Shown: piece by piece, positions 5,673 to 5,763 of the stretch | Numbering within the stretch: the first letter of the stretch is position 1 | How the letters are laid out: each line of letters begins with the position of its first letter | Assembly (NCBI GenBank): GCA_964404205.1 | Contig: CAYOJD010000149.1 | Coordinates: 1 to 5,763 of the forward strand | DNA: 5,763 bases | From: CAZWBR01 sp964404205 | GTDB taxonomy: Bacteria > Bacteroidota > Bacteroidia > Bacteroidales > Prolixibacteraceae | Direction: 5' to 3' | Program-made: the position numbers and the translations under genes | The notes under the pieces: model-generated | What the model was told of the DNA's origin: nothing | Databases searched by the model: none | What the model saw: only the letters and a program-made list of their open reading frames with translations

Positions 5673-5763
5673 ATGAACGAAATCCTCTTTTTTGTATCAA
5701 TCGTTGTCTCTTTTCTAATCATTATGGCTGCTTACCGTATTTTTGGTAAAACCGGTCTTATGA
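5673..5763 (+). CDS. yhhQ: Queuosine-precursor transporter, YhhQ/VUT family, N-terminal part (3' end outside the window)
   Basis: Only the first 30 codons are present. The N-terminus is a hydrophobic helix (about residues 4-19) followed by A-Y-R-I-F-G-K-T-G-L, which I recognise as the start of the VUT/DUF165 (COG1738) membrane family. E. coli YhhQ, a member, imports queuosine precursors such as preQ0 and preQ1. It would sit in the cytoplasmic membrane. The ATG follows an A-rich leader without a Shine-Dalgarno, as is usual in Bacteroidota. The preQ1-like riboswitch in front and the family call support each other. It has its own promoter and is separated from the hydrogenase operon by a terminator, so it is a functionally unrelated neighbour. 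Confidence 0.72.
   Translation, partial: MNEILFFVSIVVSFLIIMAAYRIFGKTGLM

Noticed and set aside
1..5763. Mobile element, CRISPR array, tRNA or toxin-antitoxin pair
   Set aside because: No terminal inverted repeats, regularly spaced repeats, cloverleaf or transposase-like protein were found; the window is compact metabolic coding sequence.

Overview
The window carries the 3' part of a long, same-strand gene cluster for a multimeric, NAD-linked, probably electron-bifurcating [FeFe]-hydrogenase. A separate transcription unit for a queuosine-precursor transporter begins at the right edge. The likely source is an anaerobic or facultatively fermentative member of the Bacteroidota. Three things support this: most starts lack a Shine-Dalgarno and sit in A-rich leaders; the right-hand promoter fits the Bacteroidota TTTG / TAnnTTTG consensus; and the proteins read as Bacteroidales/Marinilabiliales-like. 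The genus level cannot be settled from the sequence alone.

Layout, all on the + strand: (1) 1-405, the C-terminal part of a PHP-domain protein, cut by the window edge; (2) 402-947, a small stand-alone GHKL (histidine-kinase-type) ATPase, joined to the PHP gene by an ATGA overlap; (3) 989-1399, an HndB-like thioredoxin-fold ferredoxin with only three cysteines; (4) 1401-3194, HydB, the NuoF-like flavin subunit; (5) 3197-4981, HydA, the catalytic [FeFe] subunit with an intact H-cluster site; (6) 4994-5485, HydC, the NuoE-like [2Fe-2S] subunit. A strong hairpin terminator at 5491-5526 ends the cluster. The spacings (-4, 41, 1, 2 and 12 nt) fit one operon whose promoter lies upstream of base 1. 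No maturase gene (hydE, hydF, hydG) is in view.

How the genes fit together: HydB should exchange electrons with NAD(H) through FMN, HydC and the HydB [2Fe-2S] domain add electron-transfer clusters, and the two ferredoxin-type clusters at the HydB C-terminus are a plausible ferredoxin port. HydA passes electrons along an N-terminal relay to the H-cluster, where H2 is made or consumed. The HndB-like protein suggests a four-subunit complex like Desulfovibrio HndABCD. The PHP and GHKL proteins have no assigned role and are probably regulatory.

Right edge: 5527-5672 holds a Bacteroidota-type promoter and a hairpin with an A-rich tail that looks like a preQ1-I riboswitch. It lies directly before the start of a YhhQ/VUT-family membrane protein, of which only 30 residues are present. 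I see no mobile element, CRISPR array, tRNA or rRNA. The hydrogenase itself belongs to a known class; the less explained parts are the two accessory genes, the three-cysteine ferredoxin and the pseudoknot of the riboswitch.
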